Positions 10,591-21,752 of a stretch of 64,000 bases of DNA are shown piece after piece. The translations under genes and the position numbers were made by a program. The notes under the pieces were generated by a model, which saw nothing but the letters and a program-made list of their open reading frames with translations, did not search any database and was not told the origin of the DNA. Source of the stretch: Adineta steineri (lineage: Eukaryota; Rotifera; Eurotatoria; Adinetida; Adinetidae); NCBI GenBank assembly GCA_905250115.1, contig CAJNOI010000056.1:452099-516098 (forward strand). The letters run 5' to 3'. The stretch's first letter is position 1, and every line of letters starts with the position of its first letter.

Positions 10591-12405
10591 CTAATCATTA
10601 TCATCTGAATAACCGAAATCATCTCCAGTGGTATTATATAAATGGTCAGTTTCCATATCATTATCGAACTCATTTTTCCAAATATTTGCTATATCATCAC
10701 AAATGCTTTTCGTTATATTTCCATCTGCTGATATCCATGGTGTATGATCAATAATATAATTAACAAGACGAATACAATCAGATGCATATTTCAATGGTTC
10801 TTGCATATGTGAATACCAGATAATATCAATCTATATACAAATAAATACTCTTCTAGATTTCATACAAAATCATCTTACTGCATATGTTGAATGTACAAAG
10901 TTATATCTATTTGTTGATGGATATTTAGCTGCCATATATAAAAATCGTTCATAAGATTTTTTTAATCGTTTGATTGCTGCTTCACTAAGATCAATATGTT
11001 TACCTAACTCATAATCACTATAAATTTGAACCTTTGATATCATTTCTTTCATGTATTGTTGCAATAAATCAAACCAATTTCCATCAAGAATGACATCAGT
11101 TTCGGTAAATGAAAATGGGTTATCATCATCATGATTGGTTGATGAGAATGTAACGTGAGTTTCATCCCAATATGAATAAATTGGAATAATACATTCCAAT
11201 GAACCCATTGTGGGATGACAATATTTAGCTTCAACTGCTTTTTTATTCTTACGATCAGGTAATGGACAATATGGTTCATGAAATCGTTCTTCATATAATT
11301 TACAAGTTTCATTGAAAGCTTGTTCTTTAAGAAATTGTTCTATTTCATTTGCTAATAAAGAATGATCGATCACTCGATGAAATAATCTGATACAATCTTC
11401 TCGGTACATTTTTGGTCGTAGAAGATGTGTCTGCCAAATAATTTCAATATCTAATGTTGGAATAAGTAGAATATCACTCGGATATAAAGCTTTAAGTTGT
11501 ATAAAATGATAATATCTTGTTATCATTTGCTTAATAACTGGTGCTTGCCGCCATTCAGCTTGCAGTTTAGACCTTTTTTTATATAATGATATGAGCTCAT
11601 GAACAGTTTTATTCACGTCAAACGATAATTCAATCATCCTAAGCAAAAGAAACTAATCTACAAGTGTTCAGAGATATGATATATTGATTAGTCTCTTACA
11701 TGTTTTGTGATTTATTTGGATGCTGTTTGAATCCACCAATGGATACAAAATCATGTTCACCACTTGAACGAACAGGATGTACAGGTGGCCTGAAGTGCGA
11801 CATACAACAAGTAGGATATCCATATTTATGGTAGTAACCTTCAACTTTTTCTATTTCTATGTTACGCAGATATTTCTCATAGATCCAATCCATGTAAATC
11901 TTTTTAAAAGATTTCGAATATAATTTAGTTGAGGCTATATCATAATATGATAACAGAGAATTAAATAAAGAAATTGAATAGACTTACATTGACACTTTAA
12001 TTTCCAAATTTCATCATGATCGGCCACCATTTTGAATCTACGACAGACTAATGAAACATTACCCAAATCATGGACACTTAGAAATTTAAATATTTGTAAT
12101 ATCACTTCAGTAGGTAATACTCGAAAGTGAGAGTTTTCCAAAGCATTTTTGATTTCATCGGATGACCATGAATGTTCCCACGTAATTTTCGGTGAGCGAC
12201 GCCGAAATAAATTTTTAATATTAGTTAATTTTTTGAATGGTTTTATTAACTTTTCCATTATTTTATGTAGAAGAAGACATGAATTTATCTTCGCGCACGA
12301 GTTATAAATAAAATCTTTTACGCGTCTCGTATTAATGAAGCTTTTCCTACGTCGACATTTGATATTCGACGTTTCTTTTCTTTTGTTTTGTTTCATTGAA
12401 CGCAC
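10591..12405 (-). CDS. F-box protein with GRDP/DUF1399-type repeats
   Basis: I resolve four exons: 12405-11988, 11934-11700, 11638-10879 and 10830-10591, all GT..AG and in frame, giving 550 residues. The basic N-terminus is followed by an F-box (LPTEVILQIFKFLSVHDLG...LVCRRF, about 97-125) continuing across intron 1 into the usual IWKLKC...YMDWIYEKYLRN. Next come two DUF1399/GRDP-type motifs. The first is IDIEIIW-like (LDIEIIWQTHLLRP...YREDC) with VIDH; the second, split by intron 3, is IDIIWYSHMQEP...SDC with IIDH. The F-box should bind SKP1, making this a substrate receptor of an SCF ubiquitin ligase; the GRDP part probably recruits the target. Length and structure look complete. The ATG at 12405 is chosen as the first in frame; an internal ATG before the F-box is possible. 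Confidence 0.75.
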
Positions 12406-13452
12406 ATTGGTCGTTGTAAGACGAGTGTATGTAATAGGATAAAGACCAATTGTATGGTGTATTTGATGTTATTGACAATGCTGCAGAATAAATAATAAGC
12501 AGTATTGAAGTGTCGTGCCAATAATATAAAACACACTTTAAAGCATTATTTCGACAGAAATGTCTATTGATCAATATAAAACTTTCATAAATACCAATAC
12601 GATTGAAGACATACACACCCAATCGAATCAAAGCCATGGTTTACCCCGTTGACTCTATTTTTTCTCGATGTAGCGTTAGATTGTATACCACATGTTTCGA
12701 AAGAATACTTCTGATTCGTAACTGAAAAACATTCAGTATTTTTCTTCTTCGGTGTCCTAACTGTTGATGAGAGAAAAGTGTTCTTTTACAAATGAGTGAT
12801 AAATATTTCATTCATCTTGAGAGTGTGGGTGGGTGGGTGAGGATGAAGATAAGAGTAAAATATCTCTCGTTAGCCCACATCTACCTTCAACCTCGGCCAC
12901 ACTCTCAAACACTTACACACACCACACCCACTTTGTTCTAACAAAATGCTTGCAGCTATTTAGCAACAAAATAATGTATGATGAAGAGAAACAACATTTG
13001 CTGAATGTATCATATTTCTTTTTCGTTTCCATTTCATTGACTAATTGCTGTACGCATATTGACATATTGGAGTAACTGTGTGGATGAAGGTTAGAGGAAA
13101 TTTGAGAGAATAAATATAAAACGAAACCATCTCGTTCGCGTATGATTTGCCCTTTCTGTCGCGAACATTGTCAAGAAATTTATTTTTATTTATCTGTCTC
13201 CTACTCTTCACAACAGTATTTTAAAAAGTAACTAATTGAAGTTTCTCTGAGTCTTCGAAAAAGACACATTTTGTAAGCTGAAAAAAATTGCAAAAAACAC
13301 GTCATTGACATTATAAATAAGAGCAGTGAATTTTTTTACCATTTAAACAATAACAATTACTGGCAAGCTTACATTCAACATCAAATTATATATAAGACAA
13401 AGTGAGTAGATCCAGCATCTATCAAAAATCGTTTTTATCTTCAAACGCTTTC
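12406..13452. other. Intergenic with long GT-rich foldback
   Basis: Holds the promoter side of the F-box gene (left) and of the ART-TPR gene (right), plus the largest GT-rich foldback at 12815-12931. Short frames here look incidental. Confidence 0.6.
12815..12931. repeat. GT-rich foldback element 4 (long)
   Basis: Starts CTTGAGAGTGTGGGTGGG and ends with a CA-rich run (ACACACCACACCCAC). Inner CCCACATCTACC and outer CCACACTCTCAA segments both pair with the left arm, suggesting a nested or double hairpin. Confidence 0.65.
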
Positions 13453-15471
13453 ATGAATAACAATAACACGACCATAACACCATCAGAAGTTATTCAAACA
13501 AGACGATGGATGGCTCAAAATTGTTCAGTCCTCTGGTTAGATGAGTGTATGGATGAAACAAGCAAAGTTTATCAAAATATTTTGACACAATTAAAAACCA
13601 TTACTGATAATGTCAACAGCTTTAAGCAGCGAGATACATGCATCGACTATCTTACAGATGCTCAAGAAGATATCAAGTCTTTCCTCGTTGTAGAGAATGA
13701 TACGGCACAACAAATCATGCCCCTTATTAATGATATCCCTCAACTGGATAGTGTTCATGTCTTCAGTAACATTAAATCCTTACGTGAAGAACCGACAAAA
13801 AAATGGCAAAAAATCAAGAGCGTTCATACTAATATCGATGACTTATGTCAAGAATTACAATTGGGTATTTGACAATACCATCGAGACTCGATAGCCATAA
13901 GTTTTATCACAGCAAATGAAATGGCCTCAACTGATAATTTAAATCAGTTAGAGCCAACATTTATGTACACCCAAATATTCAAGGATATTCTTCTTGATAT
14001 GGAACATGACGAGAAGGCTATTAAAGACTTTATCACTTACTGTCGACAGGATAATTCAAAGTCGTCAATCAATATTAATCTGTTTGAAAAACAATACCGC
14101 GCTCAATCAGCTATTTAGTGGTATACTTACCCATCATTTATCTATTCTATGCTCAATTATGCTCTACGCTCTATGGATGGTGATATTATTATTAATATGG
14201 GTTTTTTCATTCATGATCTTCACCAACAAATCGAACAACTACACCAACATCAACTTAGTAGTTATCACGATAAACCATTCATAGTTTATCGGGGACAAGG
14301 TCTATCCAACGCAAACTTCGAAAAATTGCAAGAAACAAAAGGTGGTTTAATGTCCTTTAATAACTTTTTGTCCACAAGCAAAGATAAAGAAGTATCCATC
14401 GGTTATGCTGACATTGCTTCAACAGTACCGGACAAGGTGGGCATTCTATTTACAATGTCCATTAATCCTTGTATTAAATCAACACCATTTGCCCGCATTA
14501 CTGAACTAAGTTATTACGAGGCACAAGAAGAAGAAGTTCTCTTCTCCATGCATACCGTTTTTCGAGTGAATGAAATTAAACAAATGGATAGTAACAATCA
14601 ACTTTATCAAGTTGAATTACAATTAACATCGGATGATGACCAACAACTACGATTACTTACCGATCGGATACGAAAAGAAGTTGGTGGTACTGGATGGCAA
14701 CGATTGGGTGACTTATTGCTTAAAATTGGTCAACTTAATAAAGCTGAAGAACTATACAATGTATTACTCGAACAGACATCTGATAAGGGTGAAAAAGCGA
14801 TTTATTACAATCAAATAGGTTATGTACATTCGACTCTAGGTGATTATGGAAACGCTATTTCGTATTATGAACAGGGACTTAAAATTCAACAAAAATCTCT
14901 TCCTTCAAATCATCCTTCATTAGCTATCTCATACACCAACATCGGGGTAGTGTATAAAAGTATGGAAGAGTACTCAAAAGCACTTTTGTTTTACGAAAAA
15001 GCACTTGAAATTCGACAAAAAACTCTTTCTTCAAATCACCTAGAATTGGCTGTTTTATACAGCAACATCGGTGGTGTGTATAACAGCATGAAAGAGTACT
15101 TGAAAGCACTTTCATCTCACGAAAAAGCACTTGAAATCCGAGAAAAAACTCTTTCTTCAGATCATCCTTCATTGGCTACTTCATACAACAGCATCGGTGG
15201 TGTTTGTGGCAATATGAAAGACTATTCGAGAGCACTTTCATTTTACGAAAAAGCACTTAAAATTCGACAAAAAACTCTACCTTCCAATCATCCCTCATTG
15301 GCTATTTCATACAATAATATGGCTAAGATGTATTACAATATGAAAGACTATTCAAAAGCACTATCATATTTTGAACGTGCTCTGGGCATATTCCAACGTG
15401 CATTACCTTCAACTCATTTTTATATAAAAACTGTGAAAGAGAATATTGAAACTGTAAAAAACAAATTATGA
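13453..15471 (+). pseudogene. ADP-ribosyltransferase (ART) + TPR protein, two in-frame stops
   Basis: The single intronless frame runs from an ATG at 13453 (an upstream in-frame GTG exists at 13402) to a TGA ending at 15471, interrupted by TGA at 13870-13872 and TAG at 14116-14118. There is no frameshift. The ART domain has the R-S-E signature: RGQGLS near 14290, STS near 14371 and EEEVLF near 14527-14541, so transfer of ADP-ribose from NAD to protein (arginine-type) is the family's reaction. The C-terminal half holds five to six 42-residue kinesin-light-chain-like TPRs (about 14800-15420; ALxxYEKALxIRQKTL, NHPSLAxSYNNI). Such ART-TPR genes are multicopy in bdelloids. The TAG sits where relatives, from memory, have a second Trp (TGG). 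Either a recent pseudogene or one needing readthrough; the rest is undamaged. Confidence 0.8.
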
Positions 15472-16075
15472 AGAATAGATGATAAATAAATGAAAGAATT
15501 TCTTGTTCACTTATGTTTCAGCTAATTCTATTTTCAGTGGCTCGCGCTCATATATAGAGAACAACTCTGTAAATGACTTTGCCAGACATATTTACGTTTC
15601 TAATTCTTTACGAGAGTGTTCTCACCGTTAGAGTAATATTCCATTCATAGAGTTTCTTCATAATTAAAATGAATATCTATCATTACAAGAATAGTCCGAA
15701 GAAGTGAAAGATCATGTGAATTTTCAAAGTGTGCACAGTCATCACTTGATGAATGAAATAGTAAATATTAATCAAGAAAAGCTGATTAATTTGTAGTAGA
15801 AATCTATATAAACATAACGACTTCTATTATAAAGAATCAACATAAAAGAGATTGTTAATGCATTTGACAATCATTTCACATAGTCAAAAAAAATATGAGA
15901 ATGTTATCCAGTTCCGAATCATTCGTGCCTATAACAAATTACAATTTATTGTAAGAATATAATCATCAAATGAACTTATATATGATGTTTCACAAATATA
16001 ATAGTAGTAACAACAACAACAAAAAAACAAACACTTTTTCCTTGTTTAACTTATTTACACAAACATACAAATAAA
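15472..16075. other. Intergenic, nothing recognised
   Basis: AT-rich sequence between the ART-TPR gene end and the convergent PRPF31 end. It contains likely polyadenylation signals (AATAAA near 15484) and a CAA-rich run near 16010. No gene is seen. Confidence 0.6.
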
Positions 16076-17994
16076 TTAAGTTGTTTTTGGTATAACAGAT
16101 GGACTAATTTTAGTAAAACCAAATGTATTCGAAAAATATTTTTGACTTTCGATTCCTGTTTTATCTTTATCAGCTGCATTTGGATTAACAATTTCAAGGC
16201 CCTAAACAAAAAATAAATTAGAAAATAAATGAATTATAATTTTCAAACTGTTTCTTACTTGAAGTGGAGTAAAAGCAACACTTGATGCTGTTCCACTAAT
16301 TTGTTTTCTATTATGTACTGTTGTTGTACCACCATATGCATTATTTTGACGTTGTAAAGTTTTCTAAAAACAAAAAAAGATTAATAATATGAAGAAGAAG
16401 AAGAGGAAGACGAAGATAACAAACTTGAAGTTTTTGAGATATTTTTGCTTTTGTTTTCGAATCAACTTGTGCTGCTCGAACTTTTCCTGAGCCAGATTTT
16501 CCAAGCATACCTGTTGAAAATCCAACTGCATCTTGATAAGCATCTTCTTCAATCTTAAAAAAACAAAAGTAAATTAAAAAATTAAATCAGATTAAATATA
16601 CGAACCTCTCCAAATTTGGTTTTATTAGCACCAATACGTAATTCAGTCATTCCAAGACGTTCTTTCATTTTTCTATGTCTTCGTCCACCACGTTTCTTTC
16701 TTCCAGGATCAATGGGTGGTGGTAATGGTTTCACTGCTTTAACTGGTGGTGGTTCTTCTAATTTTTCTATACGTCGTTCAATATCACTTAATAAAATTTT
16801 TCCTTGTTGACCTTGAGGACTTTCATGAAAACTATCAACACGTGCAGCTAATGTTACTTTACAAGAAACTAAACGTGCGACTTTTACTCGAAGATCCTAA
16901 AATAAATATTCAAGTTGAAATTTAAAATCTATGAAAATATTTTAGAAAAGTATAAATAACTAACCGGTGGACAATCTTGAACAATTTTTGAATAAAAAAT
17001 CGCTCCTGCATGAGGCATAGCTGCTGTTGTTGAAAATCCACCCAGAAGTTTCTTATGTGCACCCAATAATAGAATATTACATGAAGGCATTTTTGTTAAA
17101 TTTGTTAAACCACCAGCCATACCCATTAATTTAGCTGCAGTTGATGCACCAACAATAATTGATAAATTTGGTGCAATAAATGTCATTCGAGATTCAACAT
17201 AAGATAATATTGTTTGTTTATTTTCACTTAATTTCCTTGCCTAAAAATAAAAAACAAATTTGTTTTTGTAAAATATTTTCATAAAGAAAGCTAAAATACT
17301 AACAATATCACATGCTTCCATAACACGTTCTAATTCTTCATCAGTTAAATTTTGTCTAAAAGAAAAAAAAAAAATCAATAAACAAGTAAACAAAATAGAT
17401 AAACATACCCTTGAGTAGTTGAAGCTGATACACTAACAATCATAATTGTTGCTTGTGTTAAAAATTTAAGTAAATTTTCATTTGCTTTCGCTTGATCAAC
17501 TTTATTTCCTAATTCCTAAACGAAAGAAAAGAAAAGAATATTGATTTAAATAAAAAGAAGGAAATCTAATTTACTTGAACAGTTTTAAGATAATCTAATG
17601 GTAATTGAACAAGTTGTTCTAATTCAGGAAATCTTTTTCGATAAAGTCCTCGAACAAAATTATGAATAATATCAATTTCATTATCAATTTCAACAAGTAA
17701 ATTATTTGCATCAACAATAAGTAAATATTCAGGATCATGTTCAACAGGACCTTGAATTTCCATTGTTGATTTTCGTTGATGTTTTGTATGAAATTCGATT
17801 TTTTTCATTGTTTCTTGTAATAATATTGAATCTTTTAATTTTGCAACTGCATGAACACTATTTTTATTTGGTAAAAAATTCATTGCAGACGAAACTTGTT
17901 CAGTTTCCATTGATTCTTCTTTTGAATCACCTGAAGGTCCTTGACCTCCATCCATATATTCAAGATCAGCAAGAAGTTCATCAGCAAGTGACAT
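16076..17994 (-). CDS. PRPF31: U4/U6 snRNP splicing factor PRP31
   Basis: Core component of the U4/U6.U5 tri-snRNP, binding the 15.5K/U4 snRNA complex in the nucleus. The start MSLADELLADLE (ATG at 17992-17994) is diagnostic. Exon 1 continues to the NOSIC-type region (HDPEYLLIVDANNLLVEIDNEI...). Minus-strand exons then encode the Nop domain, with an MSLTAAK-like region, GAHKKLLGGFSTTAAMPHAG and GAIFYSKIVQDCPP. The C-terminal half includes GRKKRGGRRHRKMKERLG, a conserved basic segment, and ends VIPKTT at the TAA 16076-16078. About eight exons with 50-60 bp introns. It lies head to head with the DXO-family gene, 163 bp apart, suggesting a shared promoter. Confidence 0.93.
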
Positions 17995-18157
17995 TTTTTT
18001 ATCTGAAACAAAAAACAAAAACATGTAATCCAAAAGATTCAGTATTTATATTTCTTGCATTAGTTTGTGCAATTACATTGCAATATAAGATATATGCACA
18101 CGTGTTTTGTTCTGTCACTTTGTGAAAGAAAAAAACCTCGTAAGTTACATATATAAA
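17995..18157. promoter_or_regulatory. Putative bidirectional promoter, PRPF31 / DXO-family gene
   Basis: 163 bp separate two divergent start codons, leaving room for only one shared promoter region plus short leaders. A T-rich/A-rich tract flanks each start. No specific factor site is recognised; the inference rests on spacing. Confidence 0.5.
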
Positions 18158-21100
18158 ATGCAATCAGAATTTCATCGTAAAGAAAAAAGATTAGTACCAA
18201 GATTTCGTCGTAAAAATGCAAATAATAATTTAATTGATGCTGATGATGAAGAAGCCCAAGCATTAATTGAAAAAGATTTACAAAGTCATTTTATTTGGAC
18301 AAGTGATACAACAGATGGTTTGGAAAAATCTCATCAATTTGATAATGAAGAATATGAAGAAAATAATCAACAAATTTCAATCATTGATGATTTTAATCAA
18401 GAATCTGTTTATGATATTGATAATAATCAACAAGAATTATGGAAAAATAATATTGAATTAAATGATCAACAAATAAAATGGACACATGATCAACAACAAA
18501 ACAAGATTTCATTAAATATTCATTCAATTCAAGATAAACAACAACAATGGTCTCTATATGATAAAAATCATAAAACAATTCAATTTAATCTTATTGATCA
18601 TGATAATCAACAATATAAACATGATTTAGATAATAATAATAATGATCAAAAACAAAGTTTTATTCAAGGAGATGAATTTTTAAATAAAGTAAACAAATAT
18701 ATTTTAATTCTATTTTTACTCTTTTTTCTTCTATAGATGAAATTTGCAATTCAATCTGATAATGAACAATTGAATATATTTCCAGATAATTCTGAAGATC
18801 TTCGATTAACAACAATTGATACAAATATTCCATCAAAAGATTCAATATTAAGTCTTCCTCAACCACCAATAATTCTTCATTGGATAGAAGGAATATCACA
18901 ATATACACTTTCATTACCTGATGAAAAAATCTCCGAAGAATATTCACCATTAACACAAATAAAAAATCAACTTGATTCAAATAGTTTAAAAGCTCTTCGA
19001 TGGTCACTTGATTTATTAAAAGAAAATTTAATTGTTTCTTATTTACTTAGTTTACCTAATAATCTCATTGAACAATTATCAATTCCTGATAAATTTAATT
19101 TAAAATTATCCATCGATGAAGATAATAATAAACAACAATTATTTTCTATAATTGATTTATCATTTAAACAAACAATAAGTTATTCATCAAATGATATTAA
19201 ACAACAATTATTAACAATTATTGATTTAATTCAAATAAAACAAAATTTTGGATATGATGAAAAGAATTTATTAAATCAATGGTCTTTACATGATTTTAAA
19301 ATTCTTGTACAAAATCTTTCACCCGAAGAAATTATTAATTATCTTTATTCACCTGAAGATGTTCAACCAATTTCATATCAACAAATACTTATCGATAGTG
19401 ATGAAATTAGTGCACGAGCTTTTCGTCGATCTCGTTGTAAACATATGTCAATAAAAGTTGATGATAAAGATCAATTAGATTCACCACAAGGTTTAAATTT
19501 ATTATTTAAAGGAAATGAACAAATTGCGATTGGAGAACAGTATATACAAAATGATTTTGATCAACAACAAATCTATCGAGGTTAATTAATTATTTAGTTT
19601 TTATAAAATAATATTTTTATTTTTTTTAGATTTAACAAATTGTGAAATCTTATTAGAAGATGATCTTCCTCAATCCTATGATATCACAACAAGTGATTGT
19701 TCACCAAGTAATTTAGGTCCTTGTTTATTTCGATTAGATTATGAACGTGAACCACCTAAAACATGGTCACGTCTTCGTCGTGAAATTGGTTATATATCAT
19801 ATGATGCTTCACTTCATCAACCGATTTATTATTTAGATAAATCATTTAAACGTTATGTACATATTCCAAAAAAACGAGATCAATGTTCATATAATGTTTA
19901 TCGAGGTTATGAAGAATTTAAAGAACAAGCACGATTAAATCCGGAAAATTATTTTCGTCCACATGATGGAACTGATCTTCGTCCTTTACTTCATTGGTAT
20001 ACTCAAAAACAACATCTGTTTTCTTCAACAAAACCAAATATGTTAAAACCTCCAACATTTATTTGTCGTCGATTAGTTTTACGAACAATTTTAGCAAATC
20101 TTTATTGTGATAGTGAACCATGGAAATTACTTGTTGTTAGAATTAAAGGACAATTTCATTTAGCACTTGCAAATAAAGCAACGAGACATGTCGAAAATAT
20201 GACAGAAGATGAATATAGTGGATATAAATTTGAAGAATTATTTACAACAAAACAACCAAATTCAACTAGATTTCAAGAAGAAATTCCTATTAAAAAACCA
20301 CAAGAACAATTTCATAATGTACATTATTGGCAATTCGGAGAATTTAATATACTTTATTCGAATGAAATTGATGGAGAAATTACAAATGATATGATACCGA
20401 AAACAGAAACAATTGATCTAACGAAACAAGTTTGTATTATTACTTTTTCTTTATTCTACTTCTTATATATGAAATTATTTTTTTTAGGAAGATAATGTAA
20501 CTAACGTAACATCAACAGAAGAAGCTGAGTAAGTTAATTAAACAAAAACAATTTAATCTATTTTTCTATTTAGAAGTAAAACTGTCGAAATGGATGAAAA
20601 TCTTGAATCAACACATTCGATCCCATCCGATGTTGTTCAAGATTGGTGGAGCGCACCGGTAGATCTCACCGGATGGAATGAGTTAACAACACTTGATGAA
20701 AATGAAATGGATAAACCAATTGAAGATGAATGGAAAGTCGCGCAAATCAATGAAAATCTTGAATTAACAATAAGTGATGAAAATGAAATGGATCAACCCA
20801 TTGAAGATGAATGGAAAGTAGCCCAAATCAATGAAAACCTTCAATTAATAACGAGTGATGAAAATGAAACTGATAAACCAATTAAAGGTGAATCGAAAGT
20901 AACACAAATCAATGAAAATGAAAGAAAACGACGAGATGAAAATGAAATCAAAGCTGGTTATGTTGAAATGAAATGTACAAATAAAAAAATATTTTATCGC
21001 GATGAAAATAAATTACAAACACTTCATTGGTGGGCACAAATGTGGTTAGCTAATACAAATACACTTATGATTGGATATAAAACATCAAATATTGGAAATA

Positions 21101-21573
21101 TTGATCATTTAGATTTATTTACAATTCAAAAACTTATTTCAAAATTTCTTTCTCGTTATGATCTTAATCTTAAATATTGTCTTTCATATCTTTATTCATT
21201 TCTTAATTTAATTCAACAAACAGTTAATATTGATGATCCAAATACAATTCATGCATTTGCTTATATTCCTCAACCATTAGAAATTGATCCACTGACAGGA
21301 AAACCTGTTGATGTTGATTTACCACAATGTGTTCCATTTCGATATACACAAATTAAAAGATCAAATCAAAGACATGCGAATTTTATACCTGAATGGTATC
21401 TTCAACATATTCAACGAACTATACCAATAGGAGGTATATTACAAGATACGCAACTGAAAACAGTTGATGAAGAAACTAAAAAACGTGTTGGACATCGTGG
21501 AAGATCAACTTGTATACTTAAACAACAACAACAACAAAAATTTCAACATAAACGTAAAAGAAAACAGAAATAA
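18158..21573 (+). CDS. DXO: DXO/Rai1-family decapping/deNADding nuclease with long N-terminal extension
   Basis: Five exons (18158-18688, 18737-19580, 19630-20429, 20488-20528, 20574-21573) join in frame to 1071 residues, against about 400 for animal DXO. Residues 1 to about 460 are an N/D/Q-rich extension of unknown role. From about 490 the DXO core appears: IGYISYDASLHQPIYYLD, then WKLLVVRIKGQFH, the catalytic Glu in GYKFEE (about 660), Glu-x-Asp in YSNEIDG (704-706), Glu-x-Lys in YVEMKCT (870-872), then LHWWAQMWLA and FIPEWYLQHI. Family members remove incomplete or NAD caps from RNA and degrade it 5'-3'. All acidic catalytic motifs remain. About 160 residues lie between EID and EMK, where animal DXO has under 20; most of that is a 27-residue tandem repeat. 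The C-terminus is Q/K-rich and basic, a possible nuclear signal. Confidence 0.85.
20695..20949 (+). repeat. 81-bp coding tandem repeat inside the DXO-family gene
   Basis: Units start at 20695, 20776 and 20857 (81, 81 and 78 bp) with a partial fourth at 20935. Each encodes about 27 residues of the type DENEMDKPIEDEWKVAQINE. Units 1 and 2 are nearly identical and unit 3 has diverged. The array is in frame and highly acidic. Confidence 0.9.
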
Positions 21574-21752
21574 ATATGGAAAGTTTTTTTTTATTTTTAA
21601 TTTTAAGTCGTTAAAAGTGCGCTAAACACGATAAAATGTTAATAAATTTTCTTTTTTTTAAGATCATAAATAGATGAATAAAATAAAGAAATAAAATATG
21701 AAGCTAAAAATTATCACCGAAGAAAAAAAAATAATAGTTGATTTAACAACTC
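21574..21752. other. Convergent 3' spacer between DXO-family gene and PMM
   Basis: 179 bp between two convergent stop codons. It contains AATAAA-type signals for both strands. No gene. Confidence 0.6.

Noticed and set aside
12815..12931. True interstitial telomere array
   Set aside because: The motif is not an uninterrupted tandem of TGTGGG, and both strands' versions occur within one hairpin. A foldback element fits better.
13453..15471. Alternative genetic code (TGA/TAG recoded) to explain the two stops
   Set aside because: All other genes in the window use TAA, TAG and TGA as normal stops.
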